From CAMBDR01 sp046597185 (GTDB lineage Bacteria > Pseudomonadota > Gammaproteobacteria > Burkholderiales > Burkholderiaceae_D), in the NCBI GenBank assembly GCA_046597185.1, contig JBKJLF010000396.1:1-31860 (forward strand): a stretch of 31,860 bases of DNA. The letters are read 5' to 3'. Under the pieces are notes generated by a model, which was not told the origin of the DNA, did no database searches, and saw nothing but the letters and a program-made list of their open reading frames with translations. Every line of letters begins with the position of its first letter. Within the stretch, counting starts at the first letter, position 1. The position numbers and the translations under genes were made by a program. This document shows, piece by piece, positions 8,148 to 16,013 of this stretch.

Positions 8148-8774
8148 TTATGCCGCCCTGCCAAGCATACGAAGCATGCCAGCCAGCACGGCAGCACCGC
8201 TGCTGGTGAACAGCCACCCCAAGGCCACACAATTGATGATAATTGTCACCCAAAATACGTTTTGGAACGATTCCTTTTTCGATTTATGGCGAAAGGATTT
8301 TTGCGCGAGTAAAGCACCGGGCCAGCCGCCCATCAGCGCCCAAAAATGCAAGGTATTTTCCGGGGTGCGCCAGCGCTTATTTTCAGCCGCTGCTTTATCG
8401 ATGGCGTAAGCCAGGAAAGTAAAAAAACTCACCACCAAATAGGCAGCCGGTACGGCGGACGGGAGCTGGTCCATCAGCACCGACAAAGCCAGAAATGCAC
8501 CAAAAACCCCCACAATAAAAGGTTCAAACGATGTTTGTGCGGGGCGCGCAGTGGGTGGTGGCCGGGTATCGGCAAAGCGGATGTTTTGTGCCTGAAAGCG
8601 GCGCTTGTCATCTTGCCCCAACTCGTAGGTGATGAGATCACCCTCCTGGGGCCTCTTGGTGCGCGCCGAAAAGGCTTTTATATGCACGAAGGCGCGTTCA
8701 CCGCCGCCAACGGCGGTGACGAAGCCAAAGCCTTTGTCGTCTTTCCAGTCTGTAATTCTGCCTTGGTAGCGCAT
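8148..8774 (-). CDS. Cold-shock domain / DUF1294 membrane fusion protein
   Basis: 208 aa from the ATG at 8774, preceded by a GGAGA/AAAGAG stretch; an in-frame TTG nine codons upstream is less likely. Residues 1-68 are a cold-shock domain with RNP1 KGFGFV (14-19) and RNP2-like AFVHI (28-32), which bind single-stranded nucleic acid. A Pro/Thr linker (70-82) leads to a DUF1294 membrane domain with three to four hydrophobic segments (about 84-101, 107-126, 171-190). The conserved DUF1294 features are present: YAIDKAAA, RTPE, GGWPGALLAQ and FRHKSKKESFQ. This CSD-DUF1294 fusion is widespread in proteobacteria but its function is not settled. The nucleic-acid-binding part should face the cytoplasm. 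Confidence 0.9.
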   Translation of the reverse strand: MRYQGRITDWKDDKGFGFVTAVGGGERAFVHIKAFSARTKRPQEGDLITYELGQDDKRRFQAQNIRFADTRPPPTARPAQTSFEPFIVGVFGAFLALSVLMDQLPSAVPAAYLVVSFFTFLAYAIDKAAAENKRWRTPENTLHFWALMGGWPGALLAQKSFRHKSKKESFQNVFWVTIIINCVALGWLFTSSGAAVLAGMLRMLGRAA

Positions 8775-8832
8775 ATCAAGCTCTTTTCTCCGGTTTGGCA
8801 ATCAGCCCGTGTGGTGTGTTATCAGGCTGCGC

Positions 8833-9552
8833 TCAGGCTTTTGCGCAGTCCAGCAATAGTTTGCTTAATGGCCCCGGCATATTCACCATGGGGTCGTGCC
8901 CGCAAGCCAATTCCAGCACGCACCAGCCGGGTTCGTGGCGCACCCGTTGGCGCATGATCGAGATGGTGGGTAGGGCCGGGTTGGTGCAATCGATAAACGT
9001 GCGTGGTAGCGCTGCAAGGCGTTGGGCCTCAAATTGAAGCGGGTTCTGGTACACCGTCAGCGGTTGCACCGTCATGCGCGCATTGACCCAATCGCGGTCT
9101 GCGCCTTCCAGGCCAAACATGCTGGCATCCGGGAAAGGGATGCGCCCGCCCGCCGCCTGCGCCGCCTGCACCCGCTTGGCCACCGTTTCGGGTGTGTGGC
9201 AACTACTCCAACTTTCGCCGGGGTGGGGCGTTACGGCGTCCAGATACACCAGATGGCGCAAGCAATTGGCCCCTTTTTGCAATAACTGATCGGCCACCCC
9301 GGTAATGACCATGCCGCCGTAACTATGCCCAACCAGCACCACATCGTTTAATTGCTCGCATTCGATGAGATTGATCACATCGGTAATGTGGGTCTGCAAA
9401 TTAATTTGGGGTGAAAACAGGTGCGCGCGCTCGCCCACGCCCGTGAGCGTGACGGCATACGCCTCATGCCCGGCTGCGCGTAGCCGGGGCAGTACGCGCG
9501 ACCAGCACTAGCCGCCGTGCCATGCGCCGTGAACTAAAACAAATTGGGACAT
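8833..9552 (-). pseudogene. Alpha/beta hydrolase (salicylate-esterase-like) with internal amber codon
   Basis: The natural start is ATG 9552 with AGGAG upstream. The first 14 codons read as a typical family N-terminus (MSQFVLVHGAWHGG), then a TAG lies at 9510-9508 where relatives have Trp (HGGWCW), after which the frame continues intact to 8833. The rest has the nucleophile elbow GHSYGG, DAVTPHPGES and a C-terminal ACGHDPM, the expected catalytic His region. The lesion is thus one TGG-to-TAG change. A shortened product could start at the GTG at 9438 but would lack the first strands and the oxyanion loop HGAWHGG. Natural nonsense mutation, suppression and sequencing error cannot be told apart here. 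Substrate is unknown; relatives hydrolyse small esters. Confidence 0.85.
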
Positions 9553-9657
9553 AGGGACTCCTGATGTGGGGGGGAGGGTGAATTTTAGCATGTGGCTTGC
9601 CGGGTTTCAAAGCCGCAGCATACGTCCTCGCCAGGGAAAGATGCGGTGCTTAATCAC

Positions 9658-9960
9658 TTAATCGCAAGCCTTCAAGCCGTGGCCGCCCACTGGCGCGGTC
9701 TCAAATCGTTCGCCAAAACCGGCAATAAGCGGTCTACCCTTGGCAATGGCTTGCTGGACGGCGGGTAAAGTCAATGAAGCGGCGTGATTTTCTTTACTCT
9801 CCCACGCTTCAGTCACCCAAATGGCATCGGGGTCGGTCGGATCTTGCGCGACGATGTAGCTCAGGCAGCCGGGCATGTCGCGCAGGCCTTCCAGCAAGAT
9901 GGCAATCAATGCGTCGCGTTGGCCGGGTAAAACCTTCATTTTGCCGATTAAACCGTACAT
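9658..9960 (-). CDS. Antibiotic biosynthesis monooxygenase (ABM/YgiN-like) domain protein
   Basis: 100 aa, a complete single ABM ferredoxin-like domain. It begins MYGLIGKMKVLPGQRDAL, has LRDMPGCLSYIVAQDP in the middle and IWVTEAWESKENHAASL with the conserved Trp-Glu and His of the family. Such proteins dimerise and act as cofactor-free quinone/quinol monooxygenases or as heme-degrading or unassigned proteins; the exact reaction cannot be read from the sequence. It lies upstream of the broken hydrolase on the same strand with a gap of about 100 bases, so co-transcription is possible but not shown. Confidence 0.85.
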   Translation of the reverse strand: MYGLIGKMKVLPGQRDALIAILLEGLRDMPGCLSYIVAQDPTDPDAIWVTEAWESKENHAASLTLPAVQQAIAKGRPLIAGFGERFETAPVGGHGLKACD

Positions 9961-10234
9961 GTTTTTGTTCCTTTTAAAGAAGACAAGCGCGAATGGACTA
10001 GCGCGCTTGCAAGTGGTAGTGACCGGGGGCGAACTGTATTATACCTGCCGATTGAACGCTATTTTTGTTGATTGACGACATTGCGCTTTTATGGGCGGGT
10101 GTTCATTCAATTGTGAAGAATTTTAATTTCTGTGCGGCATTTCGTAGAATCATGAATTCTGCATGTAGAATCCTTACCTACTGCCAGTGTTGCTCAACTG
10201 GTTCAAACAGCATGGTTTGGAAAGAGGACGCGTG

Positions 10235-10975
10235 ATGCCTAAGCAGAAAACCCCGGAAGCGGAAGCATTGCCGAAAGCGAAGGATGAACCTTGGCCCGAG
10301 GAGGAATTACAAGCTGCCGTGATGGCCTACTTTGATATGCAACGCAAGTATGATCGCGGTGAAAAAATCAACAAGGCGAAAGTTTACCGCGACCTTGCGG
10401 TTAAGTTTCCTCGCTCTGCGGGTGCCTTTGAATTTCGGATGCAAAATATTTCCTATGTCTTGCAGGAAATGGGGCGTGACTGGTTGACGGGTTTGAAGCC
10501 GGCAAAAAATGTCGGCGCGACGAATCACCCCATCATAGAGCGCCTCATCCTTGCCGCCAACCCGGTGCTACCACCTGCCGCATCGCCGCCCGAGAGGCTA
10601 CCGCTTGCCAAACAGGAGCGCCAACCTTACCAAGTCCCGCCCTTGCCTGCGGGTGTCGCCAAGCCCGAAAAAGTCAAGGCGGAGGTGACCCAAATCGCAC
10701 GCGATCCAAAAGTTAGGGAATGGGTCTTAGTGAATGCGAATGGCCATTGTGAGTGTTGCTTGCAACCCGCACCATTTAAAAGCCGTGAAGATGGACAGCC
10801 ATTTTTGGAAATTCATCATTTAGTGCTGTTGGCAGAGGACGGGCCGGATACGGTCGCTAACGCGGTAGCGCTATGCCCGAATTGCCATCGTGAATTGCAT
10901 CACGGTGAAAATGGCACAGCGCTGCGCGAGCAATTGTATGCGCGTATTCCGCATTTAAAACGGGGGCAGACTTAA
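10235..10975 (+). CDS. HNH endonuclease with N-terminal helical specificity-like domain
   Basis: 246 aa from the ATG at 10235, preceded by AGAGGA; a GTG at 10187 in the same frame has no ribosome binding site. Residues 18-105 match a domain common at the N-terminus of McrA-like HNH nucleases: EEELQAAVMAYFDMQ, then AFEFRMQNISYVLQEMG and LKPAKNVGA. A Pro-rich linker (105-145) follows. The HNH domain (about 165-225) has zinc ligands C172/C175 and C214/C217 and the active-site HH in LEIHHLV (H194/H195), with CPNCHRELHH at the end. This architecture is typical of modification-dependent or orphan restriction endonucleases. No methyltransferase is adjacent. It probably cuts DNA, perhaps foreign modified DNA. 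An IS110 relic lies just downstream. Confidence 0.88.
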   Translation: MPKQKTPEAEALPKAKDEPWPEEELQAAVMAYFDMQRKYDRGEKINKAKVYRDLAVKFPRSAGAFEFRMQNISYVLQEMGRDWLTGLKPAKNVGATNHPIIERLILAANPVLPPAASPPERLPLAKQERQPYQVPPLPAGVAKPEKVKAEVTQIARDPKVREWVLVNANGHCECCLQPAPFKSREDGQPFLEIHHLVLLAEDGPDTVANAVALCPNCHRELHHGENGTALREQLYARIPHLKRGQT

Positions 10976-11124
10976 CGCCACCCGCTGTACAACATCTCGG
11001 CTTTGAGTTTGTTGGCTTCCAGCGCAGAAATAAAATCAGTGATCCGCCGCTTCGCTGAGTCGTTGACTGGCTCAACGGTAGATTCAAGCCGCGAAAGCTA
11101 ACTCGACCCGCCGTCATTCACTCG

Positions 11125-11200
11125 TACCCCGGATGGCTTGACACCGCTTCGACGGTGGCCAAGGCTAAAAAGAGCCGTCAGGGCAACCTGACAGGCCGTT
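11125..11200 (+). ncRNA. Candidate bridge-RNA remnant of the IS110 element
   Basis: Three hairpins follow closely: CACCG/CGGTG (11142-11157), GGCT/AGCC (11163-11175) and GTCAGG-GCAA-CCTGAC (11177-11192, a perfect stem with a GNRA tetraloop). IS110-group elements encode a structured bridge RNA between the left end and the transposase, and these hairpins occupy that place. The assignment rests on position and visible stems only; the loop-guide complementarity to target and donor was not tested. Confidence 0.3.
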
Positions 11201-11265
11201 GAATGCCAGTGCTCCTACGGGGCGGCACGCACAAAATTGTAGCGTATTTTGTTTATGGAGGTAAT

Positions 11266-12057
11266 ATGGAACTTACCCCAATTTATAACCGTGTTGTCGG
11301 CTTGGATGTACATCAGGCCAAAATCAGTTGCTGTGCGCAGACCATGCAGGCCGATGGCACGATCAAAATGGAACACCGTGAATTTGGCGGCTTCAAGCGT
11401 GATCGGCGCGCTATGGCCGAGTGGGTGCGCACGATTGCGCCCGAGGTCGTCGTGATGGAGAGTACTGGCATTTACTGGAAGAGTCCCTATGCTGCGCTGG
11501 AACGGGTCGATATTCGGGCGTGGGTGGTCAATGCCCGTCATGTCAAAAATGTGCCGGGGCGCAAGACCGACGTGGGCGACGCCCAATGGTTAGCCACGCT
11601 GGCGCGTGCTGGCCTACTGCGTGCTTCATTTATTCCACCAGCCGATATCCGGCATCGACGGCTGATCGCACGGCAACGCCAGAAACTGGGCGGTATGTTG
11701 GCATCTGAGAAGAATCGGCTTCACAAGCTGCTGGCCGACGCGGGCTTTAGGCTCAATGTGCTGATCTCGGACGTTCACGGCAAAGCCGGGCGTGCCATGG
11801 TCAAGGCCATTATCGAAGGGCGCACGATAAGCGAAATACTTGATCTGGCCGGAAAGTTGCGCGCAACCCGCGAGCAACTGTTCGAGGCCCTGCAACCGGA
11901 AGCACACAAAATGCTTCGTATCATCTTCTCTATGCTTAAAAGCAACGTGCCATATCAGGATCGAACAGTGGATTACGAGGCTTTAATCGTCCAGCGCAAT
12001 GCGCCGCGCTGGATCAAAATGTTAATGAATCACGGTTTTATACCCAAACAAGCCTAA
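11266..12057 (+). pseudogene. IS110-family transposase with in-frame loss of the C-terminal catalytic domain
   Basis: 263 aa from ATG 11266 (GGAGG upstream); full-length relatives are about 350-420 aa. The RuvC-like DEDD domain is intact: D14 (VVGLDVHQAK), E65 (VVMESTGIYW), and D102 and D105 (GRKTDVGDAQWLA). After FEALQ (residue 210) the sequence jumps straight to AHKMLRIIFSMLK and ends with VDYEALIVQRNAPRWIK, which is the extreme C-terminus of this transposase group. The whole Transposase_20 (PF02371) region, with its catalytic Ser and about 120-140 residues, is missing with the frame kept (junction near nt 11896). The product cannot be a normal active transposase. It could persist as a decayed relic or a DNA-binding remnant. 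Confidence 0.85.
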
Positions 12058-12360
12058 GATTTTTTAGCGTTCTTTAACTACTTTTTCTAGGTTTTACGTT
12101 CCGCCTAGCGGTAGGGCAAGCATTGTTGCGGCTGCCCCGGGGTGTCTTTCACGCTAAATATTTTTAAAGTATCATGAACTGCGCCATATAGCCCCATTAT
12201 CCGCACTTAAACCACCCGCTTCGCCGTTCCATCGCAAACTTCGCCCGAAATCAAGCCAGTTTCCCCGGTTTATGCTATCGTTCCGCTTTGCAGTGGTGCG
12301 CCACCATTGCCCGGTGTAATTTTCGCAGTGTAATCTTGTTGTTAACTTTCTTGATCGCCT
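12058..12360. other. Intergenic region between IS110 relic and tubulin-like operon
   Basis: 303 bases with no supported gene. The left part may hold the right end of the IS110 relic (an imperfect stem around 12108-12142). A possible promoter for the operon is TTGCCC (about 12308) and TGTAAT (about 12330) with a 16-base spacer. No clear Shine-Dalgarno precedes the ATG at 12361. Confidence 0.35.
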
Positions 12361-13947
12361 ATGACTACACAATGGCAAACCGCAAACAGTGTCTGGCTTG
12401 AAGACGAGGTTAGCGGATATTTTGAACTTGTTTCTACCCGTGGCTTGGGAGCCGTGCCAGCGCATGCGAGCGTTGTGCGTCCGCGCGAGCTGGCGCAGTG
12501 CCTGGGAGCCGCGCTGCCGCTCAACTGCCGCTGCGCCGTAGTCTACCCCGAAGGCTTTGCTTTTTGTCCATATTGCGGCCAAGCTTTGCAAGCCGCTGGG
12601 GACGATCCCACTAACGCCACTAACGCCACTAACGCCACTAACGCCACTAATACTACTAATGCCGCACGCCTCGCCGCAAGCTGGTACGGGCCTCATTCTG
12701 ATCACAACTTACCCGAACATGCCGCCAAAGGTTTGGGCCAAACTGCCTATAATTTCAACGCTGGCGCGCCGCAGCAACCTACCCGCCCCAACGCCAGCCT
12801 GCCCGCACCCCCTTCCAGCCGCTGTATTTTCGCCAGTGCCCATTTTGGCTTGGCCAGCACCCGTTTATTGGCGCTGGATTATCGCCAAAACGTCTTGCAA
12901 TACTGGGACCCAAACGCGCTCGACTGGCAGTTATTGGCCGGCCACGGGGCCGACCTGAGTTTTACCACCTCCGAATATTATTGGCTGCGCCCACAGGGTA
13001 ACGAACCCGGCAGCGTCGCCGTGCTACCCACGGCGGGGGGCTTGATGCAATTGCAGATTAATCCGCTCGACCTTAGCTACCGCCTGCAACCCTTGCTGGA
13101 ACAAAGCCTGGTCAGCGCACCGGGGCGGGTGTTTAATTATTTGGCTTGCCTGTATCAACGCGAAGGCCAGTTGTATTTGTATGCGAGAAATTGTGAAAAT
13201 GAAATCAGTAGCGATTTTGCTTGCGCCACGCACGGCGATGGCGTGCCCGATCCCGACGCCGCCCCCGATTCGGCCAGCGCTAATCCGCTGAACCCGGCCT
13301 GGCTGAGCAGTTGGTCGCGCCCGATTGCGTTTCAAGGCAAATTGATGTGGCTCCACCCCTTGGGGCAGCTGGTGTGGCAACCCGGCAGCGCCCCCAAAAT
13401 GCTGCCGTGGCCAGAAGGTTGGCAAGCGCGCACACTACTCGGCCCCGGCAGTTTGGCCGCCGCCATGCAAAGCCGCGACGGGCGCTTGTGGTTGCTGGGG
13501 CAAACCCGGCAAGGCTATGTGTTTGTTGAGTTGGGTGCCAGCGGCCCACAAACCGAAGCCTGTGATGGCGTGCGCCTGGGTTGGGCCAATTTTATGTTTC
13601 GCCTGGGCCACCCCTTGCGCACCGAGCCATGGGAAAGCTATACCGTGGACGATGAAAATGATCATCAAGCCCTGGTTTGGCCGCTGCTCTCCTGTTACGA
13701 TGCACGTCAGCGCCATGGCTTGGTGTTGCGCCTGATGAATTACACCAAAACCGTCGATCACTTACTCAATAGCCGGGATAGCCACGACTGCAAGCTCGAA
13801 TGGCTGGGGCAAACCCAAATTGAACTGGAACGTATGAGCCTGGCGCGGCCATGGGAACTGGTGTGCTTTGTACACCAGCAAACCCTGTGGCTACACCACC
13901 CGGACTGGCCGCAAATGCGTGGTTGGCGCTGGCCGGAGGCGCTATGA
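12361..13947 (+). CDS. Zinc-ribbon / propeller-like protein, first gene of tubulin-like operon
   Basis: 528 aa. No signal peptide. Four cysteines near the N-terminus (C56, C58, C69 and C72 in CRC and FCPYCGQAL) form a degenerate zinc ribbon. A Thr-Asn-Ala repeat follows at about 84-101, encoded by a 9-bp tandem DNA repeat. The remaining 390 residues are rich in Trp, Gly and short beta-type segments, with recurring features such as LLALDYRQNVLQYWDP, LYQREGQLYLYAR and GRLWLLGQTRQGYVFVEL, which suggests a beta-propeller. I do not recognise a named family. The stop overlaps the next start (ATGA at 13944-13947), so translation is coupled. Cytoplasmic location and a scaffold or regulatory role are inferences. 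The start is not supported by a good ribosome binding site. Confidence 0.75.
   Translation: MTTQWQTANSVWLEDEVSGYFELVSTRGLGAVPAHASVVRPRELAQCLGAALPLNCRCAVVYPEGFAFCPYCGQALQAAGDDPTNATNATNATNATNTTNAARLAASWYGPHSDHNLPEHAAKGLGQTAYNFNAGAPQQPTRPNASLPAPPSSRCIFASAHFGLASTRLLALDYRQNVLQYWDPNALDWQLLAGHGADLSFTTSEYYWLRPQGNEPGSVAVLPTAGGLMQLQINPLDLSYRLQPLLEQSLVSAPGRVFNYLACLYQREGQLYLYARNCENEISSDFACATHGDGVPDPDAAPDSASANPLNPAWLSSWSRPIAFQGKLMWLHPLGQLVWQPGSAPKMLPWPEGWQARTLLGPGSLAAAMQSRDGRLWLLGQTRQGYVFVELGASGPQTEACDGVRLGWANFMFRLGHPLRTEPWESYTVDDENDHQALVWPLLSCYDARQRHGLVLRLMNYTKTVDHLLNSRDSHDCKLEWLGQTQIELERMSLARPWELVCFVHQQTLWLHHPDWPQMRGWRWPEAL
12610..12663 (+). repeat. 9-bp tandem repeat encoding a Thr-Asn-Ala run
   Basis: Four perfect copies of ACTAACGCC (12610-12645) are followed by two degenerate ones (ACTAATACT, ACTAATGCC). 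The unit is a multiple of three, so slippage would change linker length without breaking the frame. It separates the zinc ribbon from the propeller-like part. Confidence 0.9.
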
Positions 13948-15446
13948 TGGCGGCGCTGCACAGGGCGTACCGAGTGCTTGGACTGGTGCTGTTATTGAGT
14001 TGGCTACCCGTCCCGGTAAGCGCCACCTCCCACGTGTTTCTGGTACAAAACTCCGGCTGGATGGAGCCATTTTTCACCGATCCCAATTCGCCCTATAAAG
14101 CCTTGATCACCGAAGTACTACTGGCCGCAACTCAACCGCAAGACCTGTTACTGCTGGCCGCCTTCAACCAAAGCTTGCCCAACGCACCTTCGCCTAAAGC
14201 CTTGCTCTCAACCACCGTGCCCGAGCCACAAGCCTTGCGCGCGCAAGTGGGTGGTGCGCTGGGCGCATTGGGTTTGGCGCACAAACCCGGCAGCCAGGCC
14301 CTGGCCGATACCGATTTGAATGAAGCCGTGAGCGCCGCCATCCAGCAGGGTTTGGGCCATCGCCCCGGTTTGATTTGGCTATTCACGAATAACAAAAACA
14401 GCCCGAATAACGACCAAGCCACGGCCAGCCGCAATCGCGAGTTTTATCAATTAATCCATCAGGGTAGCGACATCACCGCAGCCATGGGTTTTGCCCTGAA
14501 AATGCCGCTGCAAGGCAAACAATATCGCGCCAACGGCATGATGGTGTATGTCTTTGCCAGCCAACCCGAAGGCGCAAAACAGTTGCAAGCCTTGCTGGCG
14601 CGAGGCCACTTGCAAAAGGTATTGACCGAACCCGCCGCACGCTTAAAACCGCTGGATCGCGACACCGTGCGCCTGCAACCACAACGCGTGATCAACAGCC
14701 CCGGCGTGCGCTTTTCATTGGGGCAAAATAATATGCTGTGGGCCGACGTGGCCCCCGGTGCGCGCCAGCCGCAAGCCAAAATCGAATGGCTGTTGCAAAA
14801 TCAAATGTATCCTTACACCATAGTCTCGGCCACGGTGGCGGCGCAATCGCATTTGGGTAAAGAAATCCATGCCGTCGATTTGGATCGTACCGCTATCCAC
14901 CAACTGACGCCGCAAACTGCGCAACCTTTGCAAACCGTATTGCAACTGCCGCTGGCGCAATTGCCGGGCAAGTGGTCGTTGGCGGCCTTGAGTAAAGCCG
15001 GTTCTGCCTATATTGTGCCGGGCCAAATTGAACTGCAATTGAGCGAACAAAAACTCAGCCTGGCCGAACCGTTTAAACAGCGTATGGCAGAAATATTCCC
15101 CGGTGATCCGCTGCCCGATATTTTTGCACCGCCACCCGGTATCAAGCAATCCAGCGCCATTTTGCCCTTGCAAGTGCGGGTGGAATATGGCATTGCACCT
15201 TTACTCGTCGCCCTGGGCAGCGCCGCCCTGCTCGCCGCTGCCGCGCTGGCTGCGTATGTGCAAATGGGTAAGCTGCGTCAAGTGCGTTATCGGCTGGAAG
15301 GGCGCGATTTGAGTTTGCAAGGGCGGCGCGGTGAGCGCTGTGCGATTCGGGATAGCCAGGGCGAATTGATTGCACAATGTCAAATCGGCTGGTTTAACCA
15401 TCAATTATTGAATATACGGGAAGGCGCGCAAATTAGCCTTATTTGA
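13944..15446 (+). CDS. Secreted, membrane-anchored vWA-like protein of the tubulin-like operon
   Basis: 500 aa from the ATG that overlaps the previous stop. Residues 1-27 are a signal peptide (VLGLVLLLSWLPVPVSA). The mature part opens with HVFLVQNSGWMEPFF, which sits where von Willebrand A domains carry the MIDAS D-x-S-x-S. Here the Asp and second Ser are replaced (Q and W), so metal binding is probably lost. A transmembrane helix at about 417-440 is followed by a basic stretch (KLRQVRYRLEGR) and a 60-residue cytoplasmic tail rich in beta strands, possibly a small FHA-like or adaptor fold. The topology is periplasmic vWA-like domain, one TM, cytoplasmic tail. It could transmit force or signal between the envelope and the tubulin-like protein encoded two genes later (inference). 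Confidence 0.75.
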   Translation: MMAALHRAYRVLGLVLLLSWLPVPVSATSHVFLVQNSGWMEPFFTDPNSPYKALITEVLLAATQPQDLLLLAAFNQSLPNAPSPKALLSTTVPEPQALRAQVGGALGALGLAHKPGSQALADTDLNEAVSAAIQQGLGHRPGLIWLFTNNKNSPNNDQATASRNREFYQLIHQGSDITAAMGFALKMPLQGKQYRANGMMVYVFASQPEGAKQLQALLARGHLQKVLTEPAARLKPLDRDTVRLQPQRVINSPGVRFSLGQNNMLWADVAPGARQPQAKIEWLLQNQMYPYTIVSATVAAQSHLGKEIHAVDLDRTAIHQLTPQTAQPLQTVLQLPLAQLPGKWSLAALSKAGSAYIVPGQIELQLSEQKLSLAEPFKQRMAEIFPGDPLPDIFAPPPGIKQSSAILPLQVRVEYGIAPLLVALGSAALLAAAALAAYVQMGKLRQVRYRLEGRDLSLQGRRGERCAIRDSQGELIAQCQIGWFNHQLLNIREGAQISLI

Positions 15447-15477
15447 CGCGCTTATCTGACATCCAGGGAGTTTTTTT

Positions 15478-16005
15478 ATGCCAAGTTCCAGTCCGAGTTC
15501 CAGCAACACCGCCGATGCCGGCTTTAAATTGCCCGGTGCCGACGCCGCGAGCGCAGCGACCGTAGCGACCGGCAGCAGCGCGCCAGCCGCCACCAATGCC
15601 GCCAGCGCACCGCCTGTGCCAGCCAGCGAGCCTGGCAACGCCAGCATGGAAGTCAACGCCAACACGGGGAACACTGGCGCTGGCACCAGCACCATTGACG
15701 GTGCCCCCCAAACCGATACTTCCAACCGCGATTTAACGCTGGCGGGCGGCATCTTTTTGGTCTTGCTGTTGGCCTTCTTTTTTGCCCGTGGTGCGTATGT
15801 TAATCACCTGGTCTCGCGCCGGGTTGCGCCCGGTTCGGCGGGTAACGCCGGCTGGCTGTTATTTATTGGCTTGGCTTTTCTAAGCGGAGCGATAGTGCTG
15901 GCCTTGATTAATGCAGAAAAATATCTCAGCCTGTGGGTAACGGGGCCGCTGGTTCTGGTTGGTTTGGGCAGTTTGCTCGGTGCCGTGCTAACCGGTCGTC
16001 GATAG
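15478..16005 (+). CDS. Three-TM membrane protein with Ala/Ser/Thr-rich N-terminus
   Basis: 175 aa, with GGGAG before the ATG. Residues 1-80 are low complexity (Ala, Ser, Thr, Pro, Asn) and probably disordered. Three hydrophobic helices follow at about 86-107, 123-144 and 153-172, ending in a short basic tail (GRR). No domain is recognised. The gene lies 31 bases after the vWA-like gene and 8 bases before the tubulin-like gene, so it is part of the same transcript. It may be the membrane platform for the complex. Confidence 0.75.
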   Translation: MPSSSPSSSNTADAGFKLPGADAASAATVATGSSAPAATNAASAPPVPASEPGNASMEVNANTGNTGAGTSTIDGAPQTDTSNRDLTLAGGIFLVLLLAFFFARGAYVNHLVSRRVAPGSAGNAGWLLFIGLAFLSGAIVLALINAEKYLSLWVTGPLVLVGLGSLLGAVLTGRR

Positions 16006-16013
16006 GAGTGGTG

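Larger units (their letters stand above)
11120..12057 (+). mobile_element. IS110-family insertion sequence relic (ends approximate)
   Basis: The relic consists of a structured upstream region and a transposase gene with an internal deletion. IS110 elements lack long terminal inverted repeats, so the ends cannot be set by eye and these bounds are approximate. It lies between an HNH nuclease gene and the tubulin-like operon. Confidence 0.5.
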
